A DNA stretch of 64,000 bases from Cyclobacteriaceae bacterium (GTDB taxonomy: Bacteria; Bacteroidota; Bacteroidia; Cytophagales; Cyclobacteriaceae), in the NCBI GenBank assembly GCA_028278225.1, contig JANQEU010000014.1:62001-126000 (forward strand). Direction: 5' to 3'. Shown here piece by piece: positions 63,596 through 64,000 of the stretch; position 1 is the first letter of the stretch; each line of letters begins with the position of its first letter. The translations under genes and the position numbers were made by a program. Below the pieces are notes generated by a model, which saw only the letters and a list, made by a program, of their open reading frames with translations, did no database searches and was not told the DNA's origin.

Positions 63596-64000
63596 TCAGT
63601 TTATTGGTATAATGTTATCGTTATACCTGCGTGTGAACGTCCCGATCCCATCCGGAAAACTCACACGAATTTCATTTCTTTTCAGGAAATATGGCCATAG
63701 GTTGATCTTCCCTTCGGCAGTGGCTTGCTCAATAAAGCTTTCGCCATTGATCTCCCGTAAGGTGACGGTAGAAATTTCACCCTCCCTCGAAAACAGACCC
63801 ACATCTCCGCGGATTAATTCAAAAAAGATCGCGTAGCGATTCCCGTCCCAATTACCGTACTCATTCAGAAGATTTTCTTGTTTGTAGGCTTCCAGATCTT
63901 CCAGATCACTTCTCTCGAATTCCATTCTGCCACCAAAAAAATTACCCTCCAGGGACAGATGACCGTCATCATCAAAGTCGAAGTTGTTTTCACGAAAGAG
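63596..64000 (-). CDS. Unrecognised protein, 5' end beyond the right edge
   Basis: The frame is open from the right edge to a stop at 63596, at least 134 residues; an internal Met at 63925 is not needed as a start, since 25 further in-frame codons (LFRENNFDFDDDGHLSLEGNFF...) precede it. The visible part is rich in acidic and aromatic residues with short strands (DGHLSLEGNFFGGRMEFER, NRYAIFFELIRGDVG). I recognise no family. Frame is probable, function unknown. Confidence 0.65.
   Translation of the reverse strand, partial: LFRENNFDFDDDGHLSLEGNFFGGRMEFERSDLEDLEAYKQENLLNEYGNWDGNRYAIFFELIRGDVGLFSREGEISTVTLREINGESFIEQATAEGKINLWPYFLKRNEIRVSFPDGIGTFTRRYNDNIIPIN

Overview
The window looks like a chromosomal segment of a Bacteroidota species, most likely of the Cytophagales. 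This rests on gene content: the type IX secretion component PorQ, a PorE-like OmpA protein, a SusC/SusD pair, a cobalamin uptake locus with a BtuG-like lipoprotein, an ABC permease fused to an M1 peptidase, and PadR-linked permease-prefix FtsX proteins. Shine-Dalgarno sites are weak or absent and several promoters fit the Bacteroidota pattern TTG-N~20-TAnnTTTG. Base composition looks even, with no transposase, phage, CRISPR, rRNA or tRNA gene seen.

Layout. 1-1.8 kb: 5' part of a large exported protein running off the left edge. 2-4.1 kb: P1-family peptidase and a tandem universal stress protein. 4.1-8.9 kb (minus): a tight lon-porQ-hslU operon. 9-11.1 kb: PorE-like protein. 11.1-14 kb (minus): dxr-rseP headed by the wreck of a GH3-family gene that kept only its two ends. 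14.1-17.7 kb: Do-type protease, ParE/RelE toxin-antitoxin pair, dnaA. 18-21.1 kb: methylmalonyl-CoA mutase with its small-subunit-like and catalytic halves fused in one 1027-residue chain. 21.1-32.4 kb: an exported TPR-CHAT caspase-fold protein, an orphan SusC/SusD pair, and a divergently placed CHASE2 plus FecR-like pair. 32.5-41 kb: cobalamin island with MeaB, a cobalamin-binding protein, btuB plus BtuG-like gene behind a cobalamin riboswitch, and btuFCD. 41-46.8 kb: regulatory-domain protein and an ABC-2 exporter with fused M1 aminopeptidase. 46.8-47.6 kb: the largest gene-free stretch. 47.6-50.5 kb: flavoprotein reductase and membrane polyferredoxin. 50.6-57.3 kb: TPR and TerB-like proteins, then two FtsX-type permeases around a PadR repressor, with palindromes that look like its operators. 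57.4-64 kb: metallo-hydrolase, PIN toxin-antitoxin pair with a clear operator, esterase, serine hydrolase with a coupled small protein, a REP/BIME-like inverted repeat, AlkA, an Ada-like protein and a partial gene at the right edge.

Two themes recur. One is envelope export and proteostasis (Lon, HslU, RseP, Do protease, PorQ, PorE-like). The other is vitamin B12: import through BtuB, BtuG-like and BtuFCD, and use by the B12-dependent mutase with its chaperone MeaB, all within 23 kb. The least ordinary items are the MutA-MutB fusion, the GH3 remnant, the CHAT/CHASE2/FecR neighbourhood, the PadR-type palindromes and the toxin-antitoxin operator. No wholly new system can be proven from sequence alone; the CHAT/CHASE2/FecR cluster is the best candidate.
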